Source of the DNA: Pseudomonas mucidolens
GTDB taxonomy: Bacteria; Pseudomonadota; Gammaproteobacteria; Pseudomonadales; Pseudomonadaceae
NCBI RefSeq assembly: GCF_900106045.1
Contig: NZ_LT629802.1
Span: 1,736,001-1,800,000 of the forward strand
DNA: 64,000 nt
Direction of reading: 5' to 3'
Positions 36,696 through 47,451 of the stretch are shown piece by piece (the stretch's first letter is position 1; each line of letters opens with the position of its first letter). The translations under genes and the position numbers were made by a program. The notes beneath the pieces are model-generated. The model worked only from the letters and a program-made list of their open reading frames with translations. It had not been told where the DNA came from and made no database searches.

Positions 36696-37691
36696 ATGCA
36701 ACTGGTCTGCCCGGCAGGCAATCTGCCTGCGCTTAAAGCCGCCGTGCGCCACGGGGCCGATGCGGTGTATGTCGGCTTTCGCGACGACACCAACGCCCGG
36801 CATTTTGCCGGGCTGAACATGGACGACAAGCAGTTCGACGGCGCTGTCGCGTATATCCGCCAGCACCAGCGCAAGCTGTACGTGGCGGTCAATACCTATC
36901 CGCAACCCAAGGGCTGGGAGCGCTGGCAGCGTGCCGTCGACCGCGCGGCGGACCATGGCGTCGATGCGCTGATCGCTGCCGACCCCGGGGTGCTGCACTA
37001 CGCCAGCCAACGTCATCCGCACCTGGCGTTGCACCTGTCGGTCCAGGGTTCAGCGACTCATGCGGCGGCGTTGCAGTTCTATGCCGAACGCTATGGCATC
37101 CGGCGTGCGGTGCTGCCACGGGTGCTGTCACTGGCCCAGGTCAAGCAAGTAGCGGCCAGCAGTTCGGTGCCGATCGAGGTGTTCGGCTTTGGCAGCCTGT
37201 GCATCATGGCCGAGGGGCGTTGCCATTTGTCTTCGTACATCACCGGTGAATCACCGAACCTGTGCGGTGTGTGTTCGCCGGCCAAGGCGGTGCGCTGGAG
37301 CGAAGATGCCGACGGCCTGAGTGCGCGGCTCAGTGAAGTGTTGATTGACCGTTACACCCCGGACGAGCCCGCCGGCTACCCGACCTTGTGCAAGGGCCGT
37401 TTCGTGGTGGCGGGTGAGCGCTTCCACGCTCTGGAAGAACCCACCAGTCTCGACACCCTGGACCTGTTGCCGGAACTGATCGCCATGGGCGTCGCGGCGG
37501 TGAAGATCGAGGGCCGCCAGCGCAGCCCGGCGTACGTCGAACAAGTCACCGGCGTCTGGCGTGCCGCGCTGGATGCCCATCGCAGCGCGCCGAATAGCTT
37601 TGTGGTCAAGAACCAATGGCGCAAGGTGCTGGCCGGCTTATCCGAGGGCAGCCAGACCACCCTGGGTGCCTACCATCGTTCGTGGCAGTGA
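36696..37691 (+). CDS. ubiU: UbiU, U32-family subunit for O2-independent ubiquinone hydroxylation
   Basis: The 331-residue peptidase-U32-family protein begins MQLVCPAGNLPALKAAV, with FGFGSLCIMAEGRC...ESPNLCGVC and a later LCKGRF supplying the four cysteines that bind a 4Fe-4S cluster. UbiU and UbiV form a heterodimer that hydroxylates ubiquinone precursors anaerobically, from prephenate. CGGAGG lies before the ATG at 36696. It follows moeA by 60 bases, with ubiV next. Confidence 0.93.
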   Translation: MQLVCPAGNLPALKAAVRHGADAVYVGFRDDTNARHFAGLNMDDKQFDGAVAYIRQHQRKLYVAVNTYPQPKGWERWQRAVDRAADHGVDALIAADPGVLHYASQRHPHLALHLSVQGSATHAAALQFYAERYGIRRAVLPRVLSLAQVKQVAASSSVPIEVFGFGSLCIMAEGRCHLSSYITGESPNLCGVCSPAKAVRWSEDADGLSARLSEVLIDRYTPDEPAGYPTLCKGRFVVAGERFHALEEPTSLDTLDLLPELIAMGVAAVKIEGRQRSPAYVEQVTGVWRAALDAHRSAPNSFVVKNQWRKVLAGLSEGSQTTLGAYHRSWQ

Positions 37692-37701
37692 GGAGACCGA
37701 G

Positions 37702-38592
37702 ATGAAACTCAGCCTGGGACCGGTGCTGTTTTATTGGGACAAGCAACAATTGGGGCAGTTTTATGCGGAGATGGCAGACCTGCCGCTGGACGTGATCTAC
37801 CTCGGCGAAACCGTGTGCTCCAAGCGCCGGGCATTCAACCTGGATCAATGGCTGGGCCTGGGCCGTGAGTTACAGGCCACCGGGAACGCGCAAATTGTAC
37901 TGTCGAGCCTGACTCTGATTGAAGCCGCGTCGGAGCTATCGAGCCTGCGTCGCCTGTGTGACAACGGCGAAGTGCTGGTGGAGGCCAACGACATGGGCGC
38001 GGTGCAGTTCCTCGCTGAGCGCAAGTTGCCGTTCGTGGGCGGTCCGGCGTTGAATTTATACAACGGGCATGCCCTGGCGCAGGTACTCGACGTCGGGATG
38101 ATGCGCTGGGTGCCACCGGTGGAATGTTCGGCTGCGCTGGTGGGCGATGTGCTGGAGCAAGTGCGCGAGCTGGGCCGGCCGTTGCCGCAAGTGGAAATCT
38201 TCGCCTATGGGCATTTGCCCCTCGCATACTCCGCGCGATGTTTCACCGCGCGTGCCGAAAACCGGCCCAAGGATGATTGCCAGTTCTGTTGCCTCAACTA
38301 CCCGGACGGCATGCCGCTGACCAGTCAGGAAGGGCAGCCGCTGTTCACCTTGAATGGAATCCAGACCCTGTCGGCGGAGGTCACCAACCTGTTGGCGGAT
38401 TATCCGGGACTGCTGAGCTGCGGCGCCGACCTGCTGCGCCTGAGCCCCCGGGCACAAGGCATGCCCGGCATCGTCGAAGCGTTCGACCGGGTACGCCAGG
38501 GTGCCACGCCGCCGGTGTATGTCGAAGGGTGCAATGGCTACTGGCATGGCCAGGCCGGGATGTTGCGGGTTGAGGAGGTGGGGCTGTGCTGA
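37702..38592 (+). CDS. ubiV: UbiV, U32-family partner of UbiU
   Basis: The 296-residue protein begins MKLSLGPVLFYWDKQ and carries the UbiV cysteine set: ETVCSKRRAF near the N-terminus and SARCFTARAENRPKDDCQFCC in the C-terminal half. It completes the UbiUV hydroxylase. GAGGAG lies ten bases before the ATG at 37702. It overlaps ubiT by seven bases. Confidence 0.93.
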   Translation: MKLSLGPVLFYWDKQQLGQFYAEMADLPLDVIYLGETVCSKRRAFNLDQWLGLGRELQATGNAQIVLSSLTLIEAASELSSLRRLCDNGEVLVEANDMGAVQFLAERKLPFVGGPALNLYNGHALAQVLDVGMMRWVPPVECSAALVGDVLEQVRELGRPLPQVEIFAYGHLPLAYSARCFTARAENRPKDDCQFCCLNYPDGMPLTSQEGQPLFTLNGIQTLSAEVTNLLADYPGLLSCGADLLRLSPRAQGMPGIVEAFDRVRQGATPPVYVEGCNGYWHGQAGMLRVEEVGLC

Positions 38593-39056
38593 GCTGCAAA
38601 CAATGGTTGCTCAAAGGCGCCGACCGGGTCTTGCCACAGCTGCGCAAAGTGCCGTTCGTGGTGCAACGGCTGACATTGCAACAGACGCTGAACCGTTGCC
38701 TGGCGGAACCGTTGCGCGATGGCGGGTTTGAGCTGCTGCGCGGACGCTGGCTGTGTTTGCGCATACCGGACCTGGGGTTGCAGTGGTTTCTGACCCTGGA
38801 TCGAAACGGACTGCGCATCGCCGAGCGGGCCGAGGCGCAGGTGACTATCAGTGGTAACTGGCGCGAGTTTTTGCTGCTGGCCAGTCGCCAGGAGGATCCG
38901 GATACGCTGTTTTTTCGACGCAGGTTGGTGATCGAGGGGGATACGGAGTTGGGATTGGGACTGAAGAATTTGATCGATAGCCTTGATCCGGAGGTGTTGC
39001 CTGCTTGGCTGTGGCGCCATCTGGAACGGGCGGGGAAGGGGCTGGCGATGGGGTAG
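38586..39056 (+). CDS. ubiT: UbiT, SCP2-type lipid-binding protein for anaerobic ubiquinone synthesis
   Basis: The 156-residue protein has an SCP2 sterol-carrier fold (GRWLCLRIPDLGLQWFLTLD, VTISGNWREFLLLASRQEDPDTLFFRRRLVIEGDTELG in pieces), which binds ubiquinone intermediates for UbiUV. The start is GTG overlapping the end of ubiV, giving coupling. It closes the operon. Confidence 0.92.
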   Translation: MLSCKQWLLKGADRVLPQLRKVPFVVQRLTLQQTLNRCLAEPLRDGGFELLRGRWLCLRIPDLGLQWFLTLDRNGLRIAERAEAQVTISGNWREFLLLASRQEDPDTLFFRRRLVIEGDTELGLGLKNLIDSLDPEVLPAWLWRHLERAGKGLAMG

Positions 39057-39098
39057 TTGTTGGTCGAGGCGGGTATGCATTTATCTGCTTGAAACCGT

Positions 39099-39280
39099 CC
39101 CTCACCCTAGCCCTCTCCCCAGGGGGGGCGAGGGGACAGACCGAAGTGTGCTGAGAAAATGGGCGACCTGAAAAACCGTTTTGATTATGGATTAAAATCC
39201 GATCTTTCAGGTCGATGCAAACCGCCAATATCCCTCGGTCAGTCCCCTCGCCCCTCTGGGGAGAGGGCTAGGGTGAGGGG
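39099..39280. repeat. Palindromic intergenic repeat, copy 1
   Basis: CCCTCACCCTAGCCCTCTCC on the left is the reverse complement of GGAGAGGGCTAGGGTGAGGG on the right. The 140-base interior begins GACCGAAGTGTGCTGAGAAA and is shared with copy 2 at 56854-57007. Confidence 0.8.
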
Positions 39281-39337
39281 CGGATCTCAAGCCTGCCACC
39301 CCAGCGCCCAACCGCCGCACCCACCTTGTCTCCCAAC

Positions 39338-39351
39338 TTGATTTCAATCAA
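39338..39351 (+). promoter_or_regulatory. Dnr/Anr box upstream of nosR
   Basis: TTGAT-TTCA-ATCAA, a perfect match centred about 72 bases before the nosR ATG, so it should drive nosRZDFYL. Confidence 0.9.
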
Positions 39352-39416
39352 GGGCTCAATAGCAACCTGCCACCTACCATCGGCTGCATATTCCGGCCGT
39401 TGAAGTCAGTCAGCCC

Positions 39417-41597
39417 ATGAACCGCGCCATCCCCTTGACCCTCGCCAACCCGGCCTCCAGCCCGGTTACCTGGCTGATTATTCTGCTATTGCTGCTCAGC
39501 GCTGCCGAACCGCTCCAGGCCAAGTCGTACGGTGCTATCGAACAGCAACGCATCGAAAAGGTCTTCCCCCAGGTCGATGCCATTTCCGACCCCGAAGGCC
39601 AGTTCAACGTCCGCACTCTCAAGGCCAACAACCAGGTCATCGGCTACGTCTTCCAGAGTCTCGATGTGGTGGATATCCCGGCCTATTCCGGCAAACCGAT
39701 CAACACCCAAGTGATTCTTGATCCGGCCGGCGTGATCCGCGATGCCTATGTGCTGGAACACCACGAACCGATCCTGCTGATCGGCATTCCCGAAGTCAAA
39801 CTGCACGACTTTACCGCGCGGTACAGCGGCATCAACGTCAAGCAGCGCGTGGTGGTGGGGCGCTCCAGTGATACCGAGGCGGTCACGGTGGATGCGGTTG
39901 CCGGGGCCACGGTGACCGCGATGGTGGTCAATGAAGTGATCATGCGCGCCGCCCACGAAGTGGCGGTGTCGCTCAAGCTGGTGGAGGACAAGGCCCGTAG
40001 CGCGCAGCGTCCCGCGCTGATACGCAGCGATCTGTTCGCGCCCGCCACCTGGGAACAATTGACCGGCAATGGCGCGATCCGTCGCCTGAACCTGACCCGT
40101 GGCCAGGTGGATGCCGCCTTCAAGGGCACCGAGGCCGAAGGGGTTGATATCGCACCTGAAGGGCAGGCTGATGAGACTTTTATCGATCTCTACGTCGCGC
40201 ACGTCAACGCACCGAGCCTAGGCCGTAATCTGCTGGGGGACGCTCAATACCGCGTGCTGATGCAAGGTCTCAAGCCGGGCGAGCAGGCGATTGCGCTGTT
40301 GGGGCGCGGACTGTTTTCGTTCAAGGGCTCGGGGTATGTGCGCGGCGGGATCTTTGATCGGGTGCAACTGCGCCAGTTCGGCAATGTCATCAGTTTTCGC
40401 GACATGGATCACCAACGCCTGTACGACGTATTCGCCGAAGGCATGCCCGAATTCGATGAAATGTCGGTATTTATCGTTCGGCCCCAGGCCGCGTTCGACC
40501 CCGGTTCGGCCTGGACCCTGGAGCTGCTGGTGCGGCGTCAGACCGGTCCGGTCAGCGGCACATTCGTAAGCTTTGAACTGCCCTATCAAATGCCCGAGCA
40601 GTACCTGGAGCGACCGTTACCGACGGCGGCGGAGCAGGCGGCCATCGACGAAGCCAACCGGCCGATGTGGCTGACGATCTGGTATCAGAAGCAATTCCAG
40701 ATCCTGGTCCTCGGCGCTGCCCTGGTCGTGCTCACGGCGATCCTGTTTGCGCAGGACAGCCTGGCCCGGCGCCCGCGTCTGCTGCATTGGGTACGCCGTG
40801 GTTACCTGCTGTTCACCGTGGTGTTTATCGGTTGGTATGCGTTGGGGCAACTGTCGGTGGTCAACGTATTGACCTTCGTGCATGCGCTGTTCCAGCAGTT
40901 CCGCTGGGAACTGTTTCTCACTGATCCGTTGATCTTCATGCTCTGGGTGTTTACCGCTGCCAGCCTCCTGTTGTGGGGGCGCGGGGTGTTTTGCGGCTGG
41001 TTGTGCCCGTTTGGCGCGTTGCAGGAATTACTCAACGAAGCGGCGCGCAAGCTCAAGGTGCGCCAGTTCGAATTACCGTTTGCCGTGCATGAGCGCCTGT
41101 GGGCGATCAAGTACTTGATCCTGCTCGCGCTGTTTGGCATCTCCCTGGAGTCGATGGCCACCGCCGAGGTGTTCGCCGAAGTGGAGCCGTTCAAGACCGC
41201 CATCACCCTCAAGTTCGACCGTCAGTGGTGGTTCGTGCTGTATGCCGTGGCGTTGCTGGTGATCAACCTGTTTACGCGCAAAGTCTATTGCCGCTACCTC
41301 TGCCCGTTAGGCGCGGCGTTGGCGATTCCCAGCAAGTTCCGGCTGTTCGATTGGCTCAAGCGCCGCAAGGAGTGTGGCAATCCCTGCCAGCTGTGCGCCA
41401 AGGAGTGCGAGATCCAGGCGATCCACCCCGACGGGCATATCAATGCCAATGAATGCCACTACTGCCTCGATTGCCAGATGACCTGGCACAACGACCACAA
41501 ATGCCCGCCACTGATCAATAAACGCAAGAAACGCCACAAGACCGCACCCACCGCCGCTCAGTTGATCCCGGTGGTGCAGGTGGCGGCGCCTGAATGA
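39417..41597 (+). CDS. nosR: NosR, flavoprotein regulator and electron donor for NosZ
   Basis: The 726-residue membrane flavoprotein has a signal peptide, a periplasmic FMN-binding domain with AGATVTA as the covalent-flavin motif (the usual form is SGAT), about six membrane helices, two CxxxCP motifs ([11 protein letters not shown] and [12 protein letters not shown]) and a C-terminal double 4Fe-4S ferredoxin domain ([30 protein letters not shown]). NosR supports nosZ expression and electron flow to NosZ. It leads nosRZDFYL. Confidence 0.95.
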   Translation: MNRAIPLTLANPASSPVTWLIILLLLLSAAEPLQAKSYGAIEQQRIEKVFPQVDAISDPEGQFNVRTLKANNQVIGYVFQSLDVVDIPAYSGKPINTQVILDPAGVIRDAYVLEHHEPILLIGIPEVKLHDFTARYSGINVKQRVVVGRSSDTEAVTVDAVAGATVTAMVVNEVIMRAAHEVAVSLKLVEDKARSAQRPALIRSDLFAPATWEQLTGNGAIRRLNLTRGQVDAAFKGTEAEGVDIAPEGQADETFIDLYVAHVNAPSLGRNLLGDAQYRVLMQGLKPGEQAIALLGRGLFSFKGSGYVRGGIFDRVQLRQFGNVISFRDMDHQRLYDVFAEGMPEFDEMSVFIVRPQAAFDPGSAWTLELLVRRQTGPVSGTFVSFELPYQMPEQYLERPLPTAAEQAAIDEANRPMWLTIWYQKQFQILVLGAALVVLTAILFAQDSLARRPRLLHWVRRGYLLFTVVFIGWYALGQLSVVNVLTFVHALFQQFRWELFLTDPLIFMLWVFTAASLLLWGRGVFCGWLCPFGALQELLNEAARKLKVRQFELPFAVHERLWAIKYLILLALFGISLESMATAEVFAEVEPFKTAITLKFDRQWWFVLYAVALLVINLFTRKVYCRYLCPLGAALAIPSKFRLFDWLKRRKECGNPCQLCAKECEIQAIHPDGHINANECHYCLDCQMTWHNDHKCPPLINKRKKRHKTAPTAAQLIPVVQVAAPE

Positions 41598-41634
41598 CGG
41601 CCTTGGGCACTTATTTTTCCATCAGGAGCACATC

Positions 41635-43557
41635 ATGAACGACACCGAAGCGAACAACGCCGGGCAAACCCCGGAACCGGAAGGCCTGAGTCGACGCGGT
41701 TTTCTCGGCACCGGGGCGATAACCGGCGCGGTACTGGCGGGCGCCACGGCCCTTGGCGGCACGGTTTTTACCCGTGAGTCCTTCGCGGCAGCAGCCAAGG
41801 ACGCCAAGTCGAAAGTCCATGTGGGGCCGGGCGAGCTGGACCAGTATTACGGCTTCTGGAGCGGCGGCCACCAAGGCGAAGTGCGCGTACTCGGCGTGCC
41901 CTCGATGCGTGAGCTGATGCGCATTCCGGTATTCAATGTTGACTCGGCCACCGGCTGGGGCCTGACCAACGAGAGCAAGCGCGTGCTGGGGGAGAGCGCC
42001 AAGTACCTGAATGGCGACTGCCATCATCCGCACCTGTCCACCACCGATGGCCGCTATGACGGCAAATACCTGTTTATCAACGACAAGGCCAACACCCGCG
42101 TGGCGCGGATTCGCCTGGACATCATGAAGTGCGACAAGATCGTCACTGTGCCCAATGCCCAGGCCATCCACGGCCTGCGCCTGCAAAAGGTGCCCTACAC
42201 CAAGTACGTGTTCTGCAATGCCGAGTTCATCATCCCGCACCCCAACGACGGCCACAGCTTCGACCTGCAGGACAAAAACAGCTTCACCCTGTTCAACGCC
42301 ATCGACGCCGAAAAGATGGAAATGGCCTTCCAGGTGATCGTCGATGGCAACCTCGACAACGCTGACATGGACTACACCGGCAAGTACGCGGCCGCCACGT
42401 GCTACAACTCCGAGAAGGCCTCGGACCTGGGTGGCATGATGCGCAACGAGCGCGACTGGGTGGTGGTCTTCAACATCCCGCGCATTGAAGCGGCGATCAA
42501 GGCCGGCAAGTTCATCAACCTGGACGGCGTCAAGGTTCCGGTGGTGGATGGGCGCAAGGGTGATGACGGCAAGGACAGCGAATTCACCCGCTATATTCCG
42601 GTGCCGAAGAACCCCCATGGCTGCAATACCTCGCCCGATGGTAAGTACTTCATTGCCAACGGCAAGCTGTCACCGACTTGCACCATTATTGCCATCGACA
42701 AGCTCGATGACCTGTTCAGCGACAAGATCAAGGACCCGCGTGGCGTGGTGGTCGGGGAGCCGGAGCTGGGTCTGGGCCCGTTGCACACCACTTACGACGG
42801 CCGGGGGTTTGCCTACACCACGCTGTTTATCGACAGCCAGGTGGTCAAGTGGAACATCGCCGAAGCGATCCGCGCCTACGGTGGCGAGAAGGTCAACTAC
42901 ATCAAGCAGAAACTTGATGTGCATTACCAGCCCGGCCATAACCATGCCTCGCTGACCGAAACCCGTGATGCCGACGGTCAATGGCTGGTAGTGCTCAGCA
43001 AGTTTTCCAAGGACCGCTTCCTGCCGACCGGCCCTCTGCACCCGGAAAACGACCAGTTGATCGATATCTCCGGCGACGAAATGAAACTGGTGCACGACGG
43101 CCCGACCTTTGCCGAGCCCCACGATTGCGTGATGGCGCGTCGGGACCAGATCCAGCCGAAGAAAATCTGGGAACGTGACGACCCGTACTTCGCTGAAACG
43201 GTGGCGATAGCAGCCAAGGACGGCATCAAGCTGGAGACCGACAACAAGGTGATCCGCGATGGCAAGAAGGTGCGGGTCTACATGACGTCCATGGCGCCGA
43301 CCTACGGCTTGACGGAGTTCACCGTCAAACACGGCGACGAAGTCACCGTGACTATCACCAACATCGACCAGATCGAAGACGTGACCCACGGATTTGTCAT
43401 GACCAACCATGGCGTGAGCATGGAAATCAGCCCACAGCAGACGTCTTCGATCACCTTCATCGCCGACAAGCCCGGCCTGCATTGGTATTACTGCAGCTGG
43501 TTCTGCCATGCGCTGCACATGGAAATGGTCGGGCGGATGCTGGTGGAACCCGCCTGA
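41635..43557 (+). CDS. nosZ: Nitrous-oxide reductase
   Basis: The 640-residue periplasmic enzyme reduces N2O to N2. It has a Tat signal ([15 protein letters not shown]), a seven-bladed propeller with the CuZ histidines ([53 protein letters not shown]) and the CuA domain [15 protein letters not shown]. It is the Tat-exported clade I type of normal length. It lies 37 bases after nosR. Confidence 0.97.
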   Translation: MNDTEANNAGQTPEPEGLSRRGFLGTGAITGAVLAGATALGGTVFTRESFAAAAKDAKSKVHVGPGELDQYYGFWSGGHQGEVRVLGVPSMRELMRIPVFNVDSATGWGLTNESKRVLGESAKYLNGDCHHPHLSTTDGRYDGKYLFINDKANTRVARIRLDIMKCDKIVTVPNAQAIHGLRLQKVPYTKYVFCNAEFIIPHPNDGHSFDLQDKNSFTLFNAIDAEKMEMAFQVIVDGNLDNADMDYTGKYAAATCYNSEKASDLGGMMRNERDWVVVFNIPRIEAAIKAGKFINLDGVKVPVVDGRKGDDGKDSEFTRYIPVPKNPHGCNTSPDGKYFIANGKLSPTCTIIAIDKLDDLFSDKIKDPRGVVVGEPELGLGPLHTTYDGRGFAYTTLFIDSQVVKWNIAEAIRAYGGEKVNYIKQKLDVHYQPGHNHASLTETRDADGQWLVVLSKFSKDRFLPTGPLHPENDQLIDISGDEMKLVHDGPTFAEPHDCVMARRDQIQPKKIWERDDPYFAETVAIAAKDGIKLETDNKVIRDGKKVRVYMTSMAPTYGLTEFTVKHGDEVTVTITNIDQIEDVTHGFVMTNHGVSMEISPQQTSSITFIADKPGLHWYYCSWFCHALHMEMVGRMLVEPA

Positions 43558-43671
43558 AGCCGAGTCTCCGGACACGCGTGACTTGAGCCCCCGTAGCAAC
43601 TGTCGAGCGCCAGCGAGGCAGTTGCTACGCACTACTCGGGGCGTACATTCGGATAAGACAAGGAACACACT

Positions 43672-44952
43672 GTGGCTCGATTTCGAAGCCTGTTCACGGG
43701 GGCGGTATTTTGGCTGGTATCGGCCAGTGCTTGGGCGACGGTATACCCGATCACCGATTTGCCCCTGCAACGCGTCGCGCCGCATCACTGGCGCTTGCCC
43801 GCCGGTGATTACCACGGCACCTTCAGCATCGACCAGCCCCTGCAACTGACCTGCGAGCCGGGCGCGGTCATCCACAGTCAAGGCGAGGGTAACGGCCTGC
43901 TGATCAGCGCGGCTGATGTCAGCGTCGAGGGCTGCTCCTTTCTCGACTGGGGGCATGATCTGACCGCCATGAACGCGGCCATCTTTATCCAGCCCAAGGC
44001 CCAGCGCGCAGTGATCAAGGACAACCGCATGCGCGGGCAGGGCTTTGGTATCTGGGTCGACGGCACAGCGGATGTCAGCCTGCTCGATAACCACATTCAA
44101 GGCGACCCGCAGATGCGTTCCCAGGACCGTGGCAACGGCATTCATTTGTATGCGGTCAAGGGCGCGCGGGTCATCGGTAACCAGGTGCGCGACGCCCGTG
44201 ACGGCATCTACATCGACACCTCCAATGGCAACCTGCTGCAAGGCAACACCCTGGAAGACCTGCGCTACGGCATTCACTACATGTTCGCCAACGACAATCA
44301 GGTACTGGGCAACATCACCCGGCGTACCCGTACCGGCTACGCCTTGATGCAAAGCCGCCAGTTGACGGTGATCGGCAATCGCTCCGAGCAGGACCAGAAC
44401 TACGGGATCCTGATGAACTACATCACCTATTCCACCTTGCGTGACAACGTCGTCAGCGACGTGCGCGATGGCACCACCGGCGACACCATGATCAGTGGCG
44501 CCGAAGGCAAGGCGCTGTTTATCTACAACTCGCTGTTCAATCGCATCGAGCACAACCATTTTGAGCGCAGCGCGATAGGCATTCACCTCACCGCCGGCTC
44601 CGAAGACAACCAGATCGCCGACAACGCCTTCGTCGGCAACCAACGCCAGGTCAAGTACGTGGCGACGCGTTTGCAGGAGTGGTCGGTGCAAGGTCGCGGC
44701 AATTACTGGAGCGACTACCTGGGCTGGGACCGCAACAGCGACGGCCTCGGAGACGTGGCCTATGAACCGAATGACAACGTCGACCGCCTGCTGTGGCTCT
44801 ATCCCCAGGTGCGGCTACTGATGAACAGCCCCGGCATTGAGTTGCTGCGCTGGGTGCAACGGGCGTTTCCGGTGATGAAGTCGCCAGGAGTGATGGACAG
44901 CCATCCGTTGATGCAAGCCCCCACGCTTACCCTGCTCAAGGAGTCCGCATGA
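43672..44952 (+). CDS. nosD: NosD, periplasmic copper-site maturation protein
   Basis: The 426-residue protein is a parallel-beta-helix (CASH/PbH1-type) with many repeats such as [15 protein letters not shown] and [16 protein letters not shown], and a signal peptide. With the NosFY transporter it delivers copper/sulfur material for CuZ assembly. The start is GTG at 43672 with AAGGA upstream. Its stop overlaps nosF (ATGA). Confidence 0.94.
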   Translation: MARFRSLFTGAVFWLVSASAWATVYPITDLPLQRVAPHHWRLPAGDYHGTFSIDQPLQLTCEPGAVIHSQGEGNGLLISAADVSVEGCSFLDWGHDLTAMNAAIFIQPKAQRAVIKDNRMRGQGFGIWVDGTADVSLLDNHIQGDPQMRSQDRGNGIHLYAVKGARVIGNQVRDARDGIYIDTSNGNLLQGNTLEDLRYGIHYMFANDNQVLGNITRRTRTGYALMQSRQLTVIGNRSEQDQNYGILMNYITYSTLRDNVVSDVRDGTTGDTMISGAEGKALFIYNSLFNRIEHNHFERSAIGIHLTAGSEDNQIADNAFVGNQRQVKYVATRLQEWSVQGRGNYWSDYLGWDRNSDGLGDVAYEPNDNVDRLLWLYPQVRLLMNSPGIELLRWVQRAFPVMKSPGVMDSHPLMQAPTLTLLKESA

Positions 44953-45863
44953 TGCCTGTCGTCGAGATCGAAGGCGTTACCCAGCGTTATGGGCAAGCCA
45001 CTGTGCTGCATGACTTGAACCTCAACCTGGCGCCGGGGGAGGTATTGGGGCTGTTCGGCCATAACGGCGCCGGCAAGACCACCAGCATGAAACTGGTCCT
45101 CGGCCTGTTGCAGCCAAGTAGGGGGCAGGTACGGGTATTCGGTCGTGCGCCGAGCGATCCGCAGGTGCGTCAGGTGTTGGGCTATTTGCCGGAGAACGTG
45201 ACCTTCTACCCGCAACTCAGTGGCCTGGAAACCTTGCAGCATTTCGCCCGGCTCAAAGGCGCATCCACCGCGCAGGTCAATGCGCTGCTCGAGGAAGTCG
45301 GTCTCACGGCCGCCGCCCGGCGCCGGGTCAAGACCTATTCCAAGGGCATGCGCCAGCGTCTGGGGCTGGCCCAGGCGCTGCTCGGCGAACCGCGCCTGTT
45401 GCTGCTGGACGAACCCACCGTCGGCCTCGACCCGATTGCCACCCAGGACCTGTATCGCCTGCTGGACCGCCTGCGCGGGCAAGGCACCAGCATCATTCTG
45501 TGTTCCCACGTGTTGCCTGGCGTTGAAGCGCATATCAATCGTGCTGCGATCCTCACCCAAGGGCGCTTGCTGGCGCTGGGCACGCTGGCGGCATTACGTG
45601 AGCAGGCGCAGTTGCCCACGTTGATCCGCAGCCACGGTTTGCAGTGTGCTGCACATCTGCAACAACGCTGGAACGAGGCCGGTCATGTGACTCAGCCCTG
45701 GGGCGCCGGGGGATTGCAAGTGGCGGCTCTCAACGGCAGCAAACTCCAGCTGCTGCGTCAGTTGCTGGATCACGATAGCCCGCAGGACGTGGAAATCATT
45801 ACTCCATCCCTGGAAGACCTTTACCGCCATTACATGAACAGCGCCGTGGAGCGTGCCCTATGA
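44949..45863 (+). CDS. nosF: NosF, ABC transporter ATPase for NosZ maturation
   Basis: The 304-residue ATPase has Walker [10 protein letters not shown] (residues 37-45), signature [16 protein letters not shown], Walker [14 protein letters not shown] and an H-loop CSHVLP. It energises NosY for CuZ assembly. The ATG at 44949 or the in-frame ATG at 44952 may be used. Its end overlaps nosY. Confidence 0.95.
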   Translation: MMPVVEIEGVTQRYGQATVLHDLNLNLAPGEVLGLFGHNGAGKTTSMKLVLGLLQPSRGQVRVFGRAPSDPQVRQVLGYLPENVTFYPQLSGLETLQHFARLKGASTAQVNALLEEVGLTAAARRRVKTYSKGMRQRLGLAQALLGEPRLLLLDEPTVGLDPIATQDLYRLLDRLRGQGTSIILCSHVLPGVEAHINRAAILTQGRLLALGTLAALREQAQLPTLIRSHGLQCAAHLQQRWNEAGHVTQPWGAGGLQVAALNGSKLQLLRQLLDHDSPQDVEIITPSLEDLYRHYMNSAVERAL

Positions 45864-46690
45864 GCCCGATCTGGAACATGGCCCGCAAGGAGTTCTGCGA
45901 CGGCCTGCGTAACCGCTGGTTGTTGGCCATCAGCCTGTTGTTCGCCGTGTTGGCCATCGGCATCGCGTGGTTGGGCGCGGCTGCGTCCGGGCAGTTGGGC
46001 TTTACCTCCATCCCGGCGACCATCGCCAGCCTGGCCAGTCTGGCGACTTTCCTGATGCCGTTGATTGCGTTGCTGCTGGCCTACGACGCGATTGTCGGCG
46101 AAGACGAAAGCGGCACGTTGCTGTTGTTGCTGACTTACCCGCTGGGGCGCGGGCAGTTGCTGCTGGGCAAGTTTGTCGGGCACGGCTTGATCCTGGCCCT
46201 GGCGACATTGATCGGTTTTGGCTGCGCGATGCTGGCGATTGCGGTGCTGGTCAACGACGTCGAGTTCAGCCTGCTGCTCTGGGCTTTTGGTCGCTTCATG
46301 TTGACCTCGACCTTGTTGGGCTGGGGCTTTCTCAGCCTGGCTTATGTATTGAGCTGCCTGTCAGCCGAAAAATCCACGGCCGCCGGGCTGGCATTAGGCG
46401 TGTGGTTCTTTTTCGTGCTGGTGTTCGACCTGGCGCTGTTGGCCCTGCTGGTGCTCAGCGAAGGCCAGTTCAGCCCGACGTTGTTGCCCTGGCTGCTGCT
46501 GTTGAACCCGGCGGATGTGTATCGGCTGATCAACCTGTCCGGTTTCGATGCGGGGCCGGCGTCGGTGGGTGTAATGGCGTTGGGTGGTGATCTGGCGGTG
46601 CCGGGAGCGATGCTCTGGTTGTGTCTGGTGCTGTGGGTGGTAACGCCCCTGGCCTTGGCTTACTGGCTGTTCAGCCGGCGCGCGGTGTGA
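45860..46690 (+). CDS. nosY: NosY, ABC transporter permease for NosZ maturation
   Basis: The 276-residue protein has six membrane helices, an ABC-2-type permease that pairs with NosF and NosD. It starts [20 protein letters not shown], with the typical [22 protein letters not shown] loop. ATGA overlap with nosF shows coupling. Confidence 0.94.
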   Translation: MSPIWNMARKEFCDGLRNRWLLAISLLFAVLAIGIAWLGAAASGQLGFTSIPATIASLASLATFLMPLIALLLAYDAIVGEDESGTLLLLLTYPLGRGQLLLGKFVGHGLILALATLIGFGCAMLAIAVLVNDVEFSLLLWAFGRFMLTSTLLGWGFLSLAYVLSCLSAEKSTAAGLALGVWFFFVLVFDLALLALLVLSEGQFSPTLLPWLLLLNPADVYRLINLSGFDAGPASVGVMALGGDLAVPGAMLWLCLVLWVVTPLALAYWLFSRRAV

Positions 46691-46714
46691 TTTTTATTGA
46701 AGGAGTGACACAAC

Positions 46715-47230
46715 ATGAAAATGCGTTATTCACTATGGCCGGTTTTGTTTTTGAGTCTGCTGTTGGCCGGGTGCGACAAGCCGCAGCAGTCGACTGCCAG
46801 CAATGAGCCGGTGGCGTTTCATCCCGGCGATGAGTGCCACGTGTGCGGGATGGTCATCAACGACTTTCCCGGACCCAAGGGGCAAGTGATGGAGCAGGGC
46901 GCGGCGAAGAAGTTCTGCTCCACGGCGGAAATGATCGGCTGGTGGTTGCAGCCCGAGAATCATCATGAAAACGCCGGGTTGTATGTGCATGACATGGGAC
47001 GTAGCCATTGGGATACACCCGACGACACCCATCTGATCGATGCCAAAACGGCTGTTTATGTCATCGGCACCGGGCTCAAAGGTGCCATGGGCGTGGTATT
47101 GGCCTCGTTTGCCGATGAGGCGGTTGCGCACCAGGTGGCGGCGGATACGGGAGGGCGGGTGTTGCGCTTCAGTGAGATTGATCTGGCGCTGTTGCAGCAG
47201 CCCGCAGCCATGTCCCACAGCGCGCACTGA
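46715..47230 (+). CDS. nosL: NosL, copper-binding lipoprotein
   Basis: The 171-residue protein has a lipobox LLLAGC (Cys20) and the Cu(I)-binding CHVCGM motif (Cys41, Cys44, Met46) of NosL, which passes Cu(I) to apo-NosZ through NosD. GAAGGAGTGAC precedes the ATG. It ends the nos operon. Confidence 0.94.
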   Translation: MKMRYSLWPVLFLSLLLAGCDKPQQSTASNEPVAFHPGDECHVCGMVINDFPGPKGQVMEQGAAKKFCSTAEMIGWWLQPENHHENAGLYVHDMGRSHWDTPDDTHLIDAKTAVYVIGTGLKGAMGVVLASFADEAVAHQVAADTGGRVLRFSEIDLALLQQPAAMSHSAH

Positions 47231-47260
47231 TCGTATTCTAGTCTTGGAATACAGTCGAAT

Positions 47261-47284
47261 GTGGGGGTGGGCTTGCTCGCGAAG
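47261..47284 (+). repeat. Diverged single REP element
   Basis: GTGGGGGTGGGCTTGCTCGC, a diverged REP copy without its inverted partner, after nosL. Confidence 0.6.
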
Positions 47285-47451
47285 AGGCCCGCAAGAACGA
47301 TAAAAAACCGCGCCTGTCACCCGCTACGGACTCTGCGAGTCGTGCCTTGCGTTCCATCACCGACAGCCTCTGTCATAAAAACGCCACGGCGCTGGGGCCC
47401 GCCGACGAAAACGGCTACTTTGAAAAATTCCAATAAACAGAGTATCCATGG

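Larger units (their letters stand above)
39057..39416. other. Intergenic region between ubiT and nosR
   Basis: About 360 bases with no gene. It holds an inverted repeat (39099-39280) of a family also found at 56854-57007, and the Dnr/Anr box for nosR at 39338. Confidence 0.7.

Noticed and set aside
42670..44691. A 673-codon open frame on the minus strand across nosZ and nosD
   Set aside because: It is a shadow of the high-GC coding frames of two certain genes, with no ribosome-binding site and a histidine/valine-rich, family-less product.
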